Shown: piece after piece, positions 62,177 through 64,000 of the stretch
Layout: the number at the start of each line of letters is the position of its first letter
Position numbering within the stretch: position 1 is the stretch's first letter
Source: Arachidicoccus soli
GTDB taxonomy: Bacteria; Bacteroidota; Bacteroidia; Chitinophagales; Chitinophagaceae
DNA: 64,000 bases
NCBI RefSeq assembly: GCF_003600625.1
Contig: NZ_CP032489.1
Coordinates: 930,001-994,000, forward strand
Reading direction: 5' to 3'
Notes under the pieces: generated by a model
The model's database searches: none
What the model was told of the DNA's origin: nothing
Seen by the model: only the letters and a program-made list of their open reading frames with translations
Position numbers and translations under genes: made by a program

Positions 62177-63742
62177 ATGAAATCAATGAAAATGGTAACT
62201 GTCGCCGCTGCTTTTATGGCTTTGAGTTTTACAACTCATGCCCAAGATAAAAAAGAAATTACGACTCTAAAGATGGAAAGAAGTGGAAGAGATAGTTCTA
62301 AGGAAGATTATTCAAAACCACAAAAATCCGTAACCGAAGGCTCCGTAACGGTCGAAGGTAAAACCATTAACTATCAAGCAGTGGCGGGTACATTGGTGCT
62401 AAAAAACAGTGATGACAAACCTACAATAAGTATTTTTTATACAGCTTATTTTAAATCCGGAGAAAAAGATCCTTCACAAAGGCCGCTCACATTTATTTAT
62501 AATGGTGGCCCTGGCAGTGCTACGCTTTGGTTACAAATGGGAGCTTGGGGACCACAGCGAGTTTTCTTAAACGATACATCTCGTACAAAAGCACCTTATA
62601 GAACGGTGAACAACGATTACTGTTTATTAGATGCAAGCGATTTGATTTTCATTGATGCGCCTGGTACCGGCTTTGGAAAAATTATTACGAAAGATATGGG
62701 TGGGGCGGGCGACCCGAAAGATTTTTATGGTATTGATCAAGATGGAAAAGCTTTTGCTAATTTTATTAAACAATTTCTTTCCCAATACAATCGATGGAAC
62801 TCTCCCAAATACCTGTTTGGCGAGAGTTATGGAACATTCCGCTCTGCAGTGGTTGCCAATATTTTAGAAACGAGAGATAATATAAGTTTGAATGGCGTGA
62901 TTTTGCTTTCGCAATTATTAAATTATGGATTTATGACAGAGACTGCCGAGGGCAATCCGGGTGATGGTTTGCCTTATCAGTTGGCGTTACCTTCCTTTGC
63001 TGCTACTGCATGGTATCATCACAAATTGCCCAATCAGCCCGCACAGCTCGTACCTTTTTTAAATGAAGTAGAACATTTTGCAATGACAGATTATGCGCTT
63101 GGACTTAACGCGGGTTCGACTTTAGATCCAAATACCTATAATCAAATTGCAGAAAAATTGCATGAATACACAGGGCTGCCTGTTGACTATATTAAGAAGG
63201 CCAATTTAAGAGTAAATGGCCCTCAGTTTGAACAAACCTTGTTGGGCGATAAAAATGAGATCACTGGTCGTTTAGATTCTCGCTTCTCCGGAAAATCCAT
63301 GGATCCTCTAAGTGAAGCTGCGGAATACGATCCTATGGATTCTTATATTGATGGGGCTTTCACCGCAACTTTTAATAATTATGTGCGCACAACATTGAAG
63401 TTTGGTAAGGGAATGGAGTATTATCCAATTTCTTATGCAGTTAATAGAGCTTGGGATTTTAAACGCAAGGGTTTTGTCGGTTTTCCTAATGTGATGCCCG
63501 ACTTGGCTCAGGCTATGATTTACAACCCCGATTTAAAAGTGATGCTCAATCAAGGATACTTCGATTTAGGTACACCTTTTTATGAAGGCGAATACGAAAT
63601 GCAGCATTTACCGATGCCCCCATCTTTTCAAAAAAATATAGAATACGACCGATATTATTCGGGACATATGGTGTATTTACATCCCGAATCATTGAAACTG
63701 TTGCACGATAATGTCGCGAAGTTTATTCGCTCCACTTATTAA
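62177..63742 (+). CDS. Secreted S10-family serine carboxypeptidase-like protein
   Basis: The 521-residue protein has a signal peptide (VTVAAAFMALSFTTHAQ). It has the S10 alpha/beta hydrolase features: oxyanion-hole segment YNGGPGSATLW, nucleophile elbow GESYG, the Asp-bearing LNQGYFDLGTPF, and the His in YYSGHMVYLHP. It should cleave C-terminal residues of peptides in the periplasm or outside. The order and lengths fit the bacterial S10 group that is common in Bacteroidota. A long terminator follows. Confidence 0.9.
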   Translation: MKSMKMVTVAAAFMALSFTTHAQDKKEITTLKMERSGRDSSKEDYSKPQKSVTEGSVTVEGKTINYQAVAGTLVLKNSDDKPTISIFYTAYFKSGEKDPSQRPLTFIYNGGPGSATLWLQMGAWGPQRVFLNDTSRTKAPYRTVNNDYCLLDASDLIFIDAPGTGFGKIITKDMGGAGDPKDFYGIDQDGKAFANFIKQFLSQYNRWNSPKYLFGESYGTFRSAVVANILETRDNISLNGVILLSQLLNYGFMTETAEGNPGDGLPYQLALPSFAATAWYHHKLPNQPAQLVPFLNEVEHFAMTDYALGLNAGSTLDPNTYNQIAEKLHEYTGLPVDYIKKANLRVNGPQFEQTLLGDKNEITGRLDSRFSGKSMDPLSEAAEYDPMDSYIDGAFTATFNNYVRTTLKFGKGMEYYPISYAVNRAWDFKRKGFVGFPNVMPDLAQAMIYNPDLKVMLNQGYFDLGTPFYEGEYEMQHLPMPPSFQKNIEYDRYYSGHMVYLHPESLKLLHDNVAKFIRSTY

Positions 63743-63759
63743 GTAAAGAAATAAAATTT

Positions 63760-63820
63760 AATTGCAGGTTATTGCTATAATTTTGAAAACGGTTTTATGA
63801 ATCAATAATCTGCAATTTTT
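63760..63820 (+). terminator. Intrinsic terminator after the carboxypeptidase gene
   Basis: AATTGCAGGTTATTG (63760-63774) pairs with CAATAATCTGCAATT (63803-63817), one wobble, around a 28-base loop and followed by TTT. Confidence 0.75.
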
Positions 63821-63833
63821 ATTTCTGAAATAG

Positions 63834-64000
63834 ATGAAAATATTTTTTTGCTTTTTAATAACTTGCTTTTTAAGCAACTTTTCTTCTTGTTTAATTGCAC
63901 AAACATCTATTGTCAAAACACTGCCTGCAGAGGTTATTATTGATTATGGAGAAGGTAAACCAGCTAATAGTTTTATTCCCAATCAATCATTGGGATTCGG
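63834..64000 (+). CDS. Secreted protein, 5' part only (cut by window end)
   Basis: An ATG at 63834 opens a frame to the window end: a signal peptide (IFFCFLITCFLSNFSSCLIAQ) and then TSIVKTLPAEVIIDYGEGKP. Only 55 residues are seen, so no family can be given. Confidence 0.75.
   Translation, partial: MKIFFCFLITCFLSNFSSCLIAQTSIVKTLPAEVIIDYGEGKPANSFIPNQSLGF

Overview
The window is about 64 kb of low-GC bacterial chromosome from a member of the Bacteroidota, most likely a Chitinophagaceae-type genome. The evidence is the recurrent TAnnTTTG promoter element (upstream of guaB, pyrD, mgtE, a tRNA gene, the CarB half and a phosphatase gene), lipoproteins with short lipoboxes, Bacteroidota families (DUF4292, DUF4197, PspC plus PadR pair, LhgO, deoxyhypusine-synthase-like protein) and weak ribosome binding sites. 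The genus is an inference; no rRNA is present.

Layout. 1-3.8 kb is an accessory cassette-like array: small unrelated promoter-poor genes (a truncated ORF, an unknown protein, a DUF1905/YdeI protein, DoxX-like, DUF4287, DUF4256), separated by copies of a roughly 208-bp complex inverted repeat, some of them split in half. 4.4-7.5 kb is a small sugar-acid catabolic locus (enolase-superfamily dehydratase, SDR oxidoreductase, convergent secreted beta-propeller glycosidase-like protein). 7.5-8.7 kb is decayed DNA with a dead YVTN-type propeller gene. 8.7-12.4 kb has aspartate kinase, a half-size EamA transporter and MgtE. An IS630-type element (12.6-13.7 kb) lies just before a complete phosphate uptake operon (porin, pstSCAB, phoU). 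19.6-25.7 kb carries DUF4197, dapF, a nucleoside phosphorylase, tRNA-Cys, prmC, msrA and an M1 peptidase.

25.7-27.3 kb is an oligopeptide-type binding lipoprotein whose 3' end is invaded by an IS605-type element (divergent tnpA and tnpB, 27.34-29.1 kb). Then come guaB, a class II Fic protein behind a perfect palindromic operator, a broken fragment resembling the N-terminus of a defence-type reverse transcriptase, and an intact IS1380 element (33.15-34.64 kb). 34.7-43.3 kb holds an AtpZ/AtpI-like pair, a SprT-like protein, lhgO, a deoxyhypusine-synthase-like enzyme, an EnvC-like protein, a DUF4292 lipoprotein, dut, ispF and pyrD.

43.3-48.7 kb contains a stand-alone C-terminal half of CarB, a probable small RNA between a sigma-54-like promoter and a strong terminator, a LamG-like secreted protein, an IS256-like remnant, and a PspC/PadR operon with its operator. 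48.9-64 kb is mostly housekeeping: a low-molecular-weight phosphatase, hisS, a LutA-like protein, ribH, pdhA, tdk, ccmB, fmt, topA, an S10 carboxypeptidase and the start of a secreted protein that runs off the end.

The best candidates for something undescribed are the repeat-delimited cassette array, the putative sigma-54 small RNA at 44.64-44.74 kb, the palindrome-controlled Fic gene, the split CarB, and a group of genes (guaB, pyrD, phosphatase) whose promoter placement implies leaderless mRNAs.
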